Source: Sipunculus nudus (Eukaryota > Annelida > Sipuncula > Golfingiida > Sipunculidae). From it: a stretch of 64,000 bases of DNA. The stretch spans positions 1,947,579-2,011,578 of the forward strand of contig CM049307.1 in NCBI GenBank assembly GCA_026874595.1, in the 5' to 3' direction. Below the pieces are notes generated by a model that saw only the letters and a program-made list of their open reading frames with translations, searched no databases and was not told where the DNA came from. Positions 46,790 through 58,885 of this stretch are shown piece by piece; position 1 is the stretch's first letter; each line of letters opens with the position of its first letter. The position numbers and the translations under genes were made by a program.

Positions 46790-47160
46790 CATCTACTTTA
46801 GGCAAATGGACCCTGAGCTAAAATGGTTGCAGGTGGCGCCAGCATTTTTAGTGTATGTTATAAAGCTATCCAAGGGCTACATTTGTGCAAAATTTTTAGC
46901 CTGATTGGTCAAACGGTTCCCATGATATTAGGGTTTATGTGTGAAACAGATGCACAAATGGACGCTGTGCAGAATTGAAAGGTCAGAGGTCAACCCAAAA
47001 ATGAGGGTGCAGCAGTTCACATGTGACCCATTCATAATTCCCAAATTTACAAAATTCCACCCAGTGGTTACAGAGTTCTCTGGAAACCTATGTGGCAGAG
47101 GCTGCGGCGTCCGACTGAAACATAGTATCCGCAAAACTCTGTTTTGGCGGATACAATTAC
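46790..47160 (+). mobile_element. Family G repeat with 3' palindromic hairpin
   Basis: Contains GCAGGTGGCGCCA, CAAACGGTTCCC, AAAGGTCAGAGGTCAA and GTTCACATGTGACCC in the same order as 55200-55541. It ends with the inverted pair GTATCCGCAAAAC / GTTTTGGCGGATAC around a tiny loop (about 47126-47155). Frames on both strands here (46928-47134 minus, 46941-47210 plus) are repeat sequence. Confidence 0.75.
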
Positions 47161-47164
47161 CAGC

Positions 47165-48480
47165 AGGAATAACCAGCAGTTATACTAATGGAAGGGCGTT
47201 ATCCTCCTGAAACAGTAAGTCATCTTCCTGGAAGAGTTAGTCATCCTCCCGGAAGAATCATAAGCAGTTTTACTAATGGAAGGGTGCGTTATCCCCCTGG
47301 AAGAGTAAGTCATCCTCCTTGAAGAGTTATTCATCCTCCTAGAAGAGTTAGTCATCCTCTCAGAAGAATCACTAGCAGTTATACTAATGAAAGGGTGTTA
47401 TCCTCCTGGAAGAGTAAGTCCTCCTCCTGGAAGAGTAAGTCATCCTCCTGGAAGAGTAAATCATCCACCTGGTAGTGTAAGTCATCCACCTCGAAGAGCA
47501 AGTCATCTTCCTGGAAGATTAAGTCATCTTACTGAAAAAATAAGTCATCTTCCTGGAAGAGTCAGTCATCCACCTGGAAGAATTACCAGCAGTTATACTA
47601 ATTGAAGGGTGTGTTATCCTCCTGGAAGAGTAAGTCCTCCTCCTGGAAGAGTAAGTCATCTACCTGGTAGTGTAAGTCATCCACCTCGAAGAGCAAGTCA
47701 TCTTCCTGGAAGAGTAAGTCATCTTACTGAAAAAATAAGTCATCTTCCTGGAAGAGTCAGTCATCTTCCTGGAAGAGTCAGTCATCTTCTGGAAGAGTAA
47801 GTCATCCACCTGGAAGAATTACCAGCAGTTATACTAATTGAAGGGTGTGTTATCCTCCTGGAAGAGTAAGTCATCCTCCTGGAAGAGTTAAGTCATCTTC
47901 CTGGAAGAATTACCAGCAGTTATACTAAATAAAGGTTGTGTTATCCTCCTTGAAGAATAAGTCATCCTCCTAGAAGAGTAAGTCATCTTCCTGTAAGAAT
48001 TACCAGCAGTTATAATAACTGAAGGGTGTGTTTCTTCCTGAAAGAATTAGTCATCCTCCTAGAAGAGTAAGTCATCCTCCTGGAAGAGTTAAGTCATCTT
48101 CCCGGAAGAATTACCAGCAGTTATACTAATTAAAGGTTGTGTTATCCACCTGGAAGAGTTAGTAATCCTCCTGAAAGAATCACCAGCAGTTGTACTAATT
48201 GAAGGGTGTGTTTTCCTCCTGGAAGAGTAAGTCATTCTCCTGGAAGAATTACCAGCAGTTATTCTAATAGAAGTGTGAGCATCCTCCTGGAAGAGTTAGT
48301 CATCCTCCTGGAAGAGTTAGTCATCCTCCTGGAAGAGTTAGTTATACTCCTGGAAGAGTTAGTCATCCTCCTGGAGGAGTTAGTTATACTCCTGGAAGAG
48401 TTAGTCATCCTCCTGGAAGAGTGAGTTATACTCCTGGAAGAGGCAGTCTTTCTCATGAAAGAGGTAGTCACAGGTGCCCT
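47165..48480 (+). repeat. 21-bp minisatellite with interspersed spacer units
   Basis: Dozens of copies of a 21-bp unit (AAGTCATCCTCCTGGAAGAG plus T) are grouped into blocks. The blocks are separated by a spacer with ACCAGCAGTTATACTAATTG and AAGGGTGTGTTATCC. The spacer recurs about ten times, giving a higher-order structure with two similar blocks of about 220 bp at 47387-47605 and 47609-47820. The 21-bp period keeps frames open and reads as repeats of SHPPGRV (47387-47605, 47609-47800). This is repeat read-through with no start context, so I do not call a protein. Confidence 0.9.
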
Positions 48481-48610
48481 TACAAGAGGCTCACATGTTC
48501 GCTCACAAGAATATCACCACAGAAATTGACACCAAAGGTGAGACATTATATATCACTGCATGAGCAAGATTTATAGCTTGTCATGACCAAATATATATAA
48601 AGACATTTAA
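48481..48610. other. Short unassigned stretch
   Basis: Begins ACAAGAGGCTCACATGTTCG with CTCAC, which resembles the 5' hairpin plus inverted-repeat style of the dispersed elements. The body is too short to assign. The LINE fragment follows. Confidence 0.4.
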
Positions 48611-49016
48611 TTCGTTACACCAACAGAAAGAGCTCAGCATCAAAATCTCTCCTTGAGATTGCTGAGGGCCAGGACACAGTGTGGAAAGAGATCATTCAGA
48701 TACTCTTCTGCTGTCCTCTGGAACAAACTTCCTCAACATATGAAGGATGCCTCAAGTGTGCAATGTTTTAAAAGACTGCTGAAAACACATCTTTTCTTAT
48801 TGACAATTATTAGTCATTGTCACCTACTGTGATGTCCACATATGTTTGAATTCTCAATTATCTACTCTGCTGCAATCTATTTTTTAGACATTTTATATTT
48901 TATTATCTGATTCTAAATTTTTTGTTGATTATCCTAATGTATCTTACTGTGTAGAGTGCCTTAGAGCAATCCTATGTTAACACAGTGAATTTTGTACTTT
49001 AATATAATTAAATAAA

Positions 49017-49024
<8 letters not shown>
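48611..49024 (+). mobile_element. LINE 3' end: reverse-transcriptase ORF tail and A-tail
   Basis: 48611-48832 reads, without a stop until TGA, as NLSLRLLRARTQCGKRSFRY, then SSAVLWNKLPQHMKDASSVQ and CFKRLLKTHLF. The G-x-R-x-F ... WN-LP ... FK-LLKTHLF pattern is the classic C-terminus of ORF2 in CR1/L2/Rex-type non-LTR retrotransposons. A short 3' UTR follows, ending in an A-rich tail (about 49008-49025) that merges into a TA microsatellite. The copy is strongly 5'-truncated, as is usual. No start codon is expected. Confidence 0.8.

Positions 49025-49066
<42 letters not shown>
49025..49066. repeat. (TA)n microsatellite
   Basis: About 20 TA units directly following the LINE A-tail. They may have grown from the tail. 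Confidence 0.95.
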
Positions 49067-49068
<2 letters not shown>

Positions 49069-49689
49069 TCAGCATTATCATTTTAATAAGTAACAATTTC
49101 CAATGAAAAAAAATATGTAGCACATATGGAACATTTTTTTTCTTTCCCTGCTGTTTAAGTAATATATGGAAAGATACCATCTAAAGCTAATGCAACATTT
49201 TCCCAATTCAGCAAATATCTCCTATTATTGATTAGATATAAAACCTACTATTTGTACAGGCTATTCAGGCTACAGGCACACTATGTTAAACCAGAAACTC
49301 CATAAATAAGTTCCTGATGATCCAACCTCAACAGTTACAGGCACTTCTAAAGCGAAATTCCTTACCATGATAAACAGTCTGAGTTAATACTCACAAGAAC
49401 CGACATCATATGCTTAATAATGATTATTTCTGAGGCTGCATGACCATGCAGCTTCATGTAAAATGATAACCAAACTGAAATGTTGGTAAGCTGCAGGACA
49501 TTCATTCTGAATGCAGAGCAAAAAACTGTACCCCCTGCCTCTGGTGAAACATATGTTTAGTGCCAAATGTATATTTAACAACAACATGTTTAGTGACAAC
49601 GGTATATGTTTAACAATATGTGGAGGGGGCAGAGTCTCGGTATCTCACTATTGTGTAATGTTCACAACAGTTATGTTAAAAAATTACCT
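49067..49689. other. Single-copy sequence
   Basis: AT-rich; no supported feature. Frames at 49414-49599 and 49511-49744 are unremarkable. Confidence 0.5.
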
Positions 49690-50056
49690 TTCCTGCTGTT
49701 TTGACCAAGTACATTATGTCCCAGCCCATAACTTCTACAAATAATGCAATACTGACCTAATTCCCTGTATGTAGACAGAAAACACAATGAAAAACTGATA
49801 TGCCCCCTATGTAGAGTATATAGCCAATGGTTTTGATATTGCACAATATTGAAATAATATATTGTCAATGGGAGAATGAGGTTTTTGCTAAAATTATTAA
49901 AGGAATGAGGTCAATGACCTAATTTCAGGTATGCTAACCCTAACCCTAACCCTAACTTACATTATGCAAATTTTTGTTATTTGTTGCCTGTTAACAGATA
50001 TTCAGCCAGCTGGCTAGATGATGGACAAGGGCCACTGTTCCAGCTCAGATGACGTA
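49690..50056 (+). mobile_element. Degenerate 3' module of the A/B element type
   Basis: Holds diverged forms of the A/B 3' phrases: CATTATGTCCCAGCCCATAA, ATACTGACCTAATTCCC, GGTTTTGATATT and GACCTAATTTCAGGTATG, then TGTTAACAG, a GGAC-poor remnant, GCTCAGATGACGTAAAAA. It is an old copy without a clear 5' end. The telomere-like run at 49934-49956 sits inside it. Confidence 0.6.
49934..49956. repeat. Interstitial telomere-type repeat
   Basis: CTAACC repeated just under four times without mismatch. It is the complement of TTAGGG, the telomere repeat used by molluscs and vertebrates. Confidence 0.9.
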
Positions 50057-50551
50057 AAAATATATAAAAATCTATAAATGTGTGATAGAAGGACAACATA
50101 CACCAAAAGCTTATTGGAAAGTTTGATATACAGATATTCAGTTTGCAAAACCTACCATTTGTTAAACCTAACTTCTTTAAAATGCAGCTACTGAGAGCAT
50201 TTATCTGTACCACAATGTTTTTTTTATCGCAAGGGTCATTTTGATTCTGTAATTTCAGTTCTAGTCAAATTTCCTTCATTGCAATATAGTTACTACTTCA
50301 TGACTGAGGCAGCAGTTGAGAAAACCTAACCTAAGAATAGCCATAGAAACTGTTGCTAAAGTTTGCATAGCCTGCTAGTTTCTGGTTCATACATATTTAT
50401 GGAGGCCCCTGGGAACCAGAAATTTTGTACCTGGGAAACATGAGCAGATGATGCAATTTCAGAATTGCTGTCTTTTCAAAAACTCAAATTTACACTATAC
50501 ACTGAACAGCCTATAGTATTATATGTTTTTGTCTACTGGGGATGGAAGAAA
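50057..50551. other. Single-copy sequence
   Basis: No supported feature. Confidence 0.5.
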
Positions 50552-52907
50552 ACAAGTGACCCATGGGTCATGAAGCTCAGCTGACTGACATGTTGACAAT
50601 ATGTCTTTGCACAGGAAACAAATTAAGATAATATAGGTGGCATCATCATTCATGCATATTAGCTTAAGTTCATCAAGACCCATTAGCACACCAAATTTGA
50701 TGACAATCCACACAGCCTTTCCTGAGGAACCTGGCAATTTGTGTGTATTTTTCATTACTTCTGGGATGCTCAAACAAACCCCAAAACTCTGAGAATATAG
50801 GTCACAGTGACTCAATTTCAGGTTTTGAGGGGAGAAGGTATTCTAAGGATGTAATTCTAAGGATGCCAAGTGAGAAGATTCTTGGTCCAATGGTCACATT
50901 TGCATGTGCTCTACTTTGGTATCAAATTTTCAAATATTCTGTGGTGGCTTATAAGCCCCATTGCTCAATGATTATGGATAACGGAGACCTAATTTCATGT
51001 TTCCAAGGAAACTTTTCATGGACCTCCATGGATTTTAAGTGGGAAGATTCTATGTCCAATAGTTACAATTTGTGCCCTGCTTTGGTATCCAATGTTCAAT
51101 TATGCTAGGGGTGCTTATAAGCCCCATAGCTCAGAGAATATGGGTAACAGAGACCTAATTTCAGGTTTCCAAGGATATTTTTTTCATTGACCTCCATGCC
51201 CTGATAACAGACGGCTGAATCTTAGAAGGTCTCAAAAATAGAGAGAAAATGCATAAAACTTGGAAAAAATCCAGGTGATGCCACCAGTCTGCAAGAACTG
51301 ATGAAACACTCCATGATGAAAATGCATGCAAAGAATCATGGCAATCAATGCACAATTTGTTGAGATACTAGAGCTTTTGTATCAAATTTTAAGTTCTTCT
51401 TTGGGGTCTACTGAGCCTCATAGCTTAGAGGATATGGGTAATAGAGACTTAATTTCAGGTTTCCACGGAGATATTCCATGGTCTACTGGTTATGATTTGT
51501 GCCCTGTTAACAAATGACCGCATCTTTTAAGGTCTAAAAAATAGAGAAAAAAAAATCATAAAAAATAGAAAAAATACAGGTGATGCCACCAGTCAGCAGG
51601 AATTGATGAAACAATCCATGATGAATATACATGTAAAGAATCATGGCAATCAATGAACTATTTGTTGAGATACTAGAGCTTATGTATAAAATTTTTAGTT
51701 GTTCTTTGGTGTACTTCAAAGCCCTATAGCTCAGAGGTTATGGGTAACAGAAACCTAATTCCAGATTTCCAAGGAGACTTTTAATGGGCCTAACTGCATG
51801 TCATGATACAAGATTCTAGGTCCAGTGGTTACTATTTGTGCCCTGTTAACATATGAACACACCTTTTAAGGTCTCAAAAATAGAGAAAAAAAATTGTCTG
51901 CAAAAATTGATGAATCACTCCATGATCAATATCCATTCAAAGAATCATGGTGATCAATGCAATAGTTGTTCAGATACTTGAGCATTTGTATAAATTTTTC
52001 CATTATTCTAAGGGGTACTTCAGAGCCCAATAGGTCAAAGAATATGGGTAACAGAGAATTTATTCCAGGTTTCCACAGAGACTTTTCATGGGCCTCCCCG
52101 CATGTCAAGAGAGAAGATTCTAGGTCCAGTCCTTAGGATTTTTGCCCTGTTAACAGATGACCACATCTAAAGAGGTCTCAAAAATAGGAAAAAAAATTCG
52201 TAAAAATGGAAAAAAATACAGGTGGCGCCACCAGTCTGTAGAAAGTGATGAAACATTCCATAACCAATATCCATGCAAAAAATCATGGTTATCAATCCAT
52301 TAGTTGTTCAGACACTTTTTTGTCAAATTTGCCATTATTCTGGGGGGTACTTCGGAGCCCCATAGCTCAAAGAATATGGGTAACAGAGACCTTATTCCAG
52401 GTTTCCTCAGAGACTTTTCATGGACCTCCCGGCATTTCAAGAGAGAAGATTCTAGGTCCAGTTGTTATGATTTGTACCCTGTTAACCGATGACCGCATCT
52501 TTTAAGGTCTCAAAAATAGAGAAAAAAATCGTAAAAAATAAAAAAAAATACAGGTAATGCCACCAGTCTGCAGAAACTAATAAAACATTCCATTATCAAT
52601 ACCTGCAAAGAATCATTGTGATCAATGCATTAGTTATTCAGATACTTGAGCTTATGTAACAAATTTTTCATTATTCTGGGTGGTACTTTGGAGCCCCATA
52701 GCTTGAAGAATATGAGTAACAGAGACCTTATTCCAGGTTTTCGAGAAGAATTTTCATGTACCTCCCTGGATGTAAAGTAAGAAGATTCCAGGTCCAGCAG
52801 TTATGATTTGTGCCCTGTCAACGGACAGACGGTGGGATGGCTAGATGGCCGATGGACAAAGGGTGATCGCTATAGCTCAGATGACTTACAGTCAGCTGAG
52901 CTAAAAA
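50552..52907 (+). mobile_element. Family C hairpin-ended element with 330-bp modules
   Basis: About 2.36 kb. The 5' end is ACAAGTGACCCATGGGTCAT with GCTCAGCTGACTGACATG. The 3' end is a GGAC/GGATGG tract, GATCGCTATAGCTCAGATGA, the TCAGCTGAGCT hairpin arm and an A-run. The interior consists of about six modules of 300-340 bp. Each has AGGTCTCAAAAATAGAG, an A-run, CAGGTG(G/A)TGCCACCAGTCT, AATCATGG, GGGGTACTTCGGAGCCCCAT, AATATGGGTAACAGAGAC, TTTCAGGTTTCCA, GGTCCAGTGGTTA and TGTGCCCTGTTAACA. Open frames (50743-51108, 51326-51517, 52245-52505, 52304-52492) follow the modules, several in the same frame. Confidence 0.85.
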
Positions 52908-53163
52908 TTTATTAATAATGCAAAATGGCCAAATTCTACCAACTATGCCATATGCAACATGTTATTACACACATGATTAGAAGAAGTATTTTGAGTATCA
53001 TTATGTAATTTTACTAACAAGTTGGGCTCTGTTTTTGGCTGTTGTAACATATTCCACAGACAACTTTGAAAAAGTATTTTGACAGGCATATGTATTTCAC
53101 TGACAATACTGAAAGTATTTTGTCTGTTTTGTGTATCATGATTTGTTTTCATTGCAATCATGA
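52908..53163. other. Single-copy spacer
   Basis: No supported feature between two dispersed elements. Confidence 0.5.
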
Positions 53164-53769
53164 ACAAGGGACCCATGGGTCACGTTGCTCAGCTGTTATA
53201 TATGATAAAAAATATGATTTTGAAATGAGGCACATGCTGGTTTTGTGTGGAAATAAATATAAGCTGTATTATGAGTTGTTGGTGTTTAGCTTATTTATGA
53301 TTTTGATAGTTTCTTTGGAGACAGGGAAGAGACTGATTTAATTTGTTTTATTAACAAATGGAGTGCTACTGTCATACAGATTTTGACTTGGCCATATAAC
53401 TGATAAGCAGCACATATAAGATAAGAGTTTAACTATTTATTAAAATTTAGTAACAAATATTGTGCCAAATATAATTTCTGTTAAAAATAATAAGAGAATC
53501 ATGATTTTTTAAATAAAATATAACTGAAATGATTATTAAAATAATATTATAGAATATATTCATGAATGCATTCATGAATACATTTTGAAAGTATTTGCAC
53601 TGGTATTCAAATACTTTCAGTTTTACCTGAATTCCCATTCTTATGCAAGAAATTTTATAACGGAGCACATATTCATATTCATATTCATATTCATTTGCAA
53701 AGTATTTGCACCATGTCTGGTATTTATTTAGTTTTAGCAAAACAATGATGTTGAGAATCCAGAATATAA
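53164..53769 (+). mobile_element. Family A element, 5' 600 bp, outer layer of a nest
   Basis: ACAAGGGACCCATGGGTCAC with GCTCAGCTGTTATATATG, followed by the standard first 600 bp of family A up to TTGAGAATCCAGAATATA. A family B element interrupts it there. The rest of A is not found after B ends at 60953, so A is truncated or the flank was deleted. The plus frame 53066-53341 and minus frame 53447-53782 lie here and are repeat sequence. Confidence 0.8.
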
Positions 53770-54187
53770 ACAAAGGACCCATGGGTCACGACACCCAGTT
53801 TAAGTTCGAAATTTTTGCAAATGCAAAATATGAAAAATATTCTATTGTAATGTTTTTCATTTATATAGGCATATGAGAAGCTAAGAGGAAAGGGCCCTCC
53901 TACTTGGTTATAGTAAAGTTCTCAATATATGATTGCAAACTAATACTCTGACAAGACTGTCATGAAGAAAAACAGTAAAAGTTTTGAGATACTGTGATGC
54001 ATATGAAAAATTTACAGATGGACAGGAAATTGGACGGATGGACTAATACCTTTATTTCACTTTCAAGGGAATAATGCATATAAGTTTATATATAAGCCTA
54101 TTTTTTTAGCATATCCATATTTTCCATTAAGAAGTTTTTATCTGATTCATTTTTTTTTATTTACAAGTGTTATTAATTTATAATATA

Positions 54188-57100
54188 ACAAGTGACCCAT
54201 GGGTCATGACGCTCAGCTGACTGGGAAGAGATTCGCAAAAGGAAATTTTATCATCAGAATGGTAGTATATACCCATTCAACTGAAGCATCAAACAGATTA
54301 ACCAACAGGCCAAGATTTAGTCTGTATTTATATATCTCAAAAATAGAGAAATATGTGTAACCTTTTAAAACTAGAATACGGGTAACCGACAAGTGACTAC
54401 ATGTATCTGCCAAAATCGGATAGTGAGGCATGGATTGAGTGGCAAGGGGAAATAGAGTGAGGTATGTTGCATATTAGCATGGATGTCTGCAGCCTAAATG
54501 TGTATGTAGGTTGTGCCACCTACCACAAATCCAGAAAGCTGTCCAAGTTGTATACACCTGCAAAATTTTAGGCAGAAAAGTCAAACCACTACATGTATAT
54601 GAGCGATTTTTGCCCATGGCAGACAAACAGACAAACACTGTGCAAAAATCTTTGCAGGTAACCCCTCCAGTTTTGTGTATGATAAAGACCTATGTGAGAT
54701 CTAAACACATGCACAATTTTGGCCCAATCGGTCAAATGGTTCCTGAGATATGAGCTTGGATGTGTCCAGCGTTAACTAGAGTGTAGGTGGCGCCACCTGT
54801 CATAAAATCAAGAAAGCTGTCCACGATGTATAAACCTGCAAAATTTTAGGCAGTTATGTCGAACCACTACAGAGAAATGAGTAATTTTAGGCCACGGCAG
54901 ACTAACAGACAGAGGCTGTGCAAACATTGTTACAGGTGGTGCCACCATTTTTTGTGTATGTTACAGAGCTATCAAAGGGCTACATTTGTATAAATTTTAT
55001 TTCCTGATCGGTCAAACGGTTCCCGAGATATAAGCTTGGATGTCATCAGCGTGAACGTGAACGTAGGTGGCGCCACCTGTCATAAAATCAAGAAAGCTAT
55101 CCTGGATGTATACACATGACGAATTTCAGGTGAATTAGTCAATTCACTGCAGAGATATGAGTGATTTTAACCCAAGGCAGATGAACAGATGGACACTGTG
55201 CAAACATGGTTACAGGTGGCGCCACCATTTTTTGTGTATGTTATAAAGCAATCCAAGGGGTACATTTGTATCAATTTTATTTCCTGATCGATCAAACGGT
55301 TCCCGAGATATGAGGGTTTATGAGTGGAAACAGACCCACAAATGGACACTGGATAGAGAGGAAAGGTCAGAGGTCAATGCAAATTGGTAAGCACCAGTTC
55401 ACATGTGACCCGATAATAGGTGTAGGTTTGGGAAAAATCGGTCCATTAGTCTCCGAGGAGCTCTCTGGAAACGAACGCCGCCGCGGCGGAGGAACTCGGT
55501 CAAAAACATAGTATCCGCAAAACTTCGTTTTGGCGGATACAAAAATACAGGTGGCTCCACCAGTCTGCAGAAACTAATAAAAACACTTAATGGTCAATAT
55601 CCATGCAAAAAATCATGGTGATCTCTGCATTAGTTGTTCAGATACTTCAGTTTTTGTATCAAATTGTCCATTATTCTGAGGGATACTTCGGAGTCCTATA
55701 GCTTGAAGGATATGGGTAAGAGAGACCTAATTTCAAGTTTCCACAGGCACCTTTCATGGGCCTCCTTGCATGACAAGAATGAAGATTCTAGGTCCAGTTG
55801 TTGCGATTTGTACCCTGTTGACAGATAACCACATCTTTAAAGGTCTCAAAAAAAAGAAAAAAATTCGTAAAAATTTGAAAAAAAAATAGAGGTGGCACAC
55901 CCAGTCTGCAGAAACTGATGGAACAGCTCATGATCAATATGTATGCCGAAAATCATGACCATCAGTGTTGTAGTTATTGAAATACTGCAGTTTTTGTATC
56001 AAATTTTCCATTATTCTGGGGGGGGGGGTATTTTGGACCCATACAGCTTAAAGAATATGGGTAACAGAGACCTAATTTCAAGTTTCCATGGAGACTTTTC
56101 ATGGGTCTCCCTGTGTGTCAAGAATGAAGATTCTTGGTCCAGTTTTTATGATTTGTGCCCTGTTAACAGATGTTCATATCTTTAAAGGTCTCAAAAATAC
56201 AGAAAAATTTCGTAAAAAAAAACGAACAAATACAGGTGGTGCCACCAGTCTGCAGAAACTTATGAAACACTCCATGATCAATATCCATGCAAACAATTAT
56301 GGTTATCTCTGCATTAGTTGTTCAGATACTTTAGCTTTTGTATCAAATTTTCCATTATTCTGAGCTGTACTTTGGAGTGCCATAGCTCAAAGGATATGGG
56401 TAACAGAGACCAAATTTCAGGTTTCCATGGAGACTTATCATGGGTCTCCCTGTGTGTCAAGAAAGAAGATTCTAGGTCCAGTCGTTAAGATTTGTACCCT
56501 GTTGACAGATAACTACATCCTTAAAGGTCTCAAAAATGGAGAAAACAATTCGTGAACATTGAAAAATAAAGGTGGCGCCACCAGTCTGCACAAACTGATG
56601 AAACATCTCATGATCAATATGTATGTCGAAAATCATGACCATCAGTGATGTAGTTAATGAGATATTGAAGTTTTTGTATGAAATTTTTGACTATTCTGGG
56701 GGGTAATTTTGGGCCCCATAGCTCCAAGGATATGGGTAACAGAGACCTAATTTCTGGTTTCCAAGGAGACTTTTCATAGGTCTCTCAGTGTGTCGAAAAT
56801 GAAGATTCTAGGTCCAGTCGTTACGATTTGTGCCACGCTAACAGATGACAGCATCCTCAAAGGTCTCAAAATAGAGGAAAAAAATCGTAAAAAATCAAAC
56901 AGTACAGGTCGCGCAGCCAGTCTGCAGGAACTGATCAAACATCTCATGATCAATATGTATGCCAAAAATGAAGACCAACAGTGATGTAGTTATTGAGATA
57001 TTGAAGTTTTTGTATGAAATTTTTTACTATTCTGGGGGTACTTTGGGGCCCCATAGCTCAAAGGATATGGGTAACAGAGACCTAATTTCTGGTTTCCAAG

Positions 57101-57595
57101 GAGATTTTTCATGGACCTCTCAGTGTGTTAAGAATTAAGATTCTAAGTCCAGTCTTTATGATTTGTGCCTTGTTAACAGATGTTCACATTTTTAAAGGTC
57201 TCAAAAATAGAGAAAAAAATTCGTAAAAAATTGAAAAATACAGGTGGCGCCACCAGTCTGCAGGAAGTGATGTAACATCTCATGCTCAATATGTATGCCA
57301 AAAATCATGACCATCAGTCAAGTAGTTAATGAGATATTGAAGTTTTTGTATGAAATTTTTGACTTTTCTGGGGGGTACTTTGGGGCCACATAGCTCGAAG
57401 GATATGGGTAACAGAGACCTAATTTCTGGTTTCCAAGGAGATTTTTTATGGACCTCTCAGAATCCCAAGTTACAAGGTTCTAGGTCCAGCGGTTACGATT
57501 TGTGCCTGGTTAACGGACGGACAGACGGACAGATGGACGCTGGACAAAGAGTGATCGCTATAGCTCAGATGACTTTCAGTCAGCTGAGCTAAAAA
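54188..57595 (+). mobile_element. Family C element nested in family B
   Basis: About 3.4 kb. The 5' end is ACAAGTGACCCATGGGTCAT with GCTCAGCTGACTGGG, and the 3' end (57541-57595) has GATCGCTATAGCTCAGATGA, the hairpin and an A-run. The first third (54470-55541) is family G-type sequence: three modules of about 270 bp with GGTGGCGCCACC and GGTTCCCGAGATAT, closing with the GTATCCGC/GCGGATAC hairpin. The rest is six 330-bp C modules, with the GGTCTCAAAAATAGAG landmark at 56187, 56527, 56860 and 57198. The host B sequence resumes immediately after the A-run. Confidence 0.85.
55310..55541 (+). mobile_element. Family G 3' end inside family C
   Basis: Matches 46930-47157 over AAAGGTCAGAGGTCAA, TTCACATGTGACCC and TCTCTGGAAAC. 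The end is GTATCCGCAAAAC / GTTTTGGCGGATAC, a 14-bp stem that is perfect apart from one extra G. It suggests family G is either a separate element inserted in C or a shared module. Confidence 0.65.
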
Positions 57596-58651
57596 CTGAA
57601 AATATAAGTTAAAATATTAGAATTCTAAGTTGCAATCTCTATATATCATACTGGGTCATATTATGCATACACATATATTTTATTATTTTTAAATCAAATG
57701 TTTAAACTGAATGTAAAAGAAAATAATGCCACAACATGGCATCTACAAAATTATTCCTTGAATCCCTATTAAAAAGTTTTGCACATTGGAGTTTTCAGTA
57801 CATGCTTAATTTTATTCACCGGAATAAAATTAAAGATTCAGTAAATTTGATAAAATAAAAACATCTTTTCAAATAAAGTATACACACTGTTGGTTGAATG
57901 AGGGACAAACAATATCATTATGCTAATTACAATCTCAGCTATAATTAATTACTGGAATTAATAGTCAATTTCTCACCTGGTGAAGTTTTACTCTTCTGAA
58001 GTAAAGCATTACTGATGAACACCCACACTTTCATAGCAATACATCACTTTATGGACACAATTAAATGTGCACTTTAATCATTGTAACCCTGATGGTACAA
58101 TACAAAATCTAAAATAAAGCATGTCCAAGAATAAAATAAAATACAGAAAATTATAACATTCATCTAGTTTATGCACCAGCTGGGGGGATGAGTGCAGGGC
58201 AGAGGGGATGCCTGCCTAGTAGTGGCCAAGCTGGGCCAAGGCAAGCTGCCTGGGGTGGGTTCCATAATGCAAGTGAAGGCTGTACTACTAGGTGGGCCAG
58301 ATGTAAACAACACCTGACATGGTGTATGAAAACTTGAATAAAAGCTACTCTTTTCAAACAATTACTTTGAAATTTCAGATTTTTAAATATTAAATCCTTA
58401 TGTATATATGCTGTGAAAATTAAATCAACAGTGCTTACAGGGAAAAAATGTGCCACTGCCAAAGTTGGACAAAATTTAAGGTATTGATGTTTTATTTATG
58501 CTAATAACTTGGAAAATTTGCAAAATTCAGATCTAATTTTGGGTAAACAATTGAATCTTGATTTAATAAAGTTATATTCCTGAAACAAGGGACCTATGGG
58601 TCACTGTGCTCAGCTGACGTTAACCTTGAAGGTAAAAATCTAAAATAATAT

Positions 58652-58885
58652 CTAATGGAGATAAAGTGTAAGAGGAAGAGGTAATAAAGGCCATGGTTGG
58701 TTTATATGATTGGTTTGTATTGATGAGCAAGAAATTGTTGCAAAAAATATTTTGTGACCTGACCATGTGTTTCCTAATGTTGAAACTAAAGCATGTGAGC
58801 AGTTTGTGAACAAATGATCTGTACTATTACCATGATCATTAGTTGGTTTTTCGATTAACTGTTGACATTTCAGTAGTTTACACAT
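58652..58885 (-). pseudogene. LINE endonuclease-domain fragment (possible)
   Basis: The minus-strand frame reads LKCQQLIEKPTNDHG, then STDHLFTNCSHALVSTLGNT, WSGHKIFFATI. The pattern QLI-x-PT ... (L/D)-x-(L/I)FTN ... G-x-(S/D)H-x-(I/V)-FA-x-I is typical of the C-terminal half of apurinic-like endonuclease domains in non-LTR retrotransposons. The usual LDL-I/V-FTN and SDH motifs are altered here (TDHLFTN, SGH), and no reverse transcriptase follows. It is therefore a decayed fragment. It is carried inside element D. Confidence 0.5.

Noticed and set aside
48611-48832. LINE tail as an intact gene
   Set aside because: Only the last 73 codons of the reverse-transcriptase ORF remain; strongly 5'-truncated.
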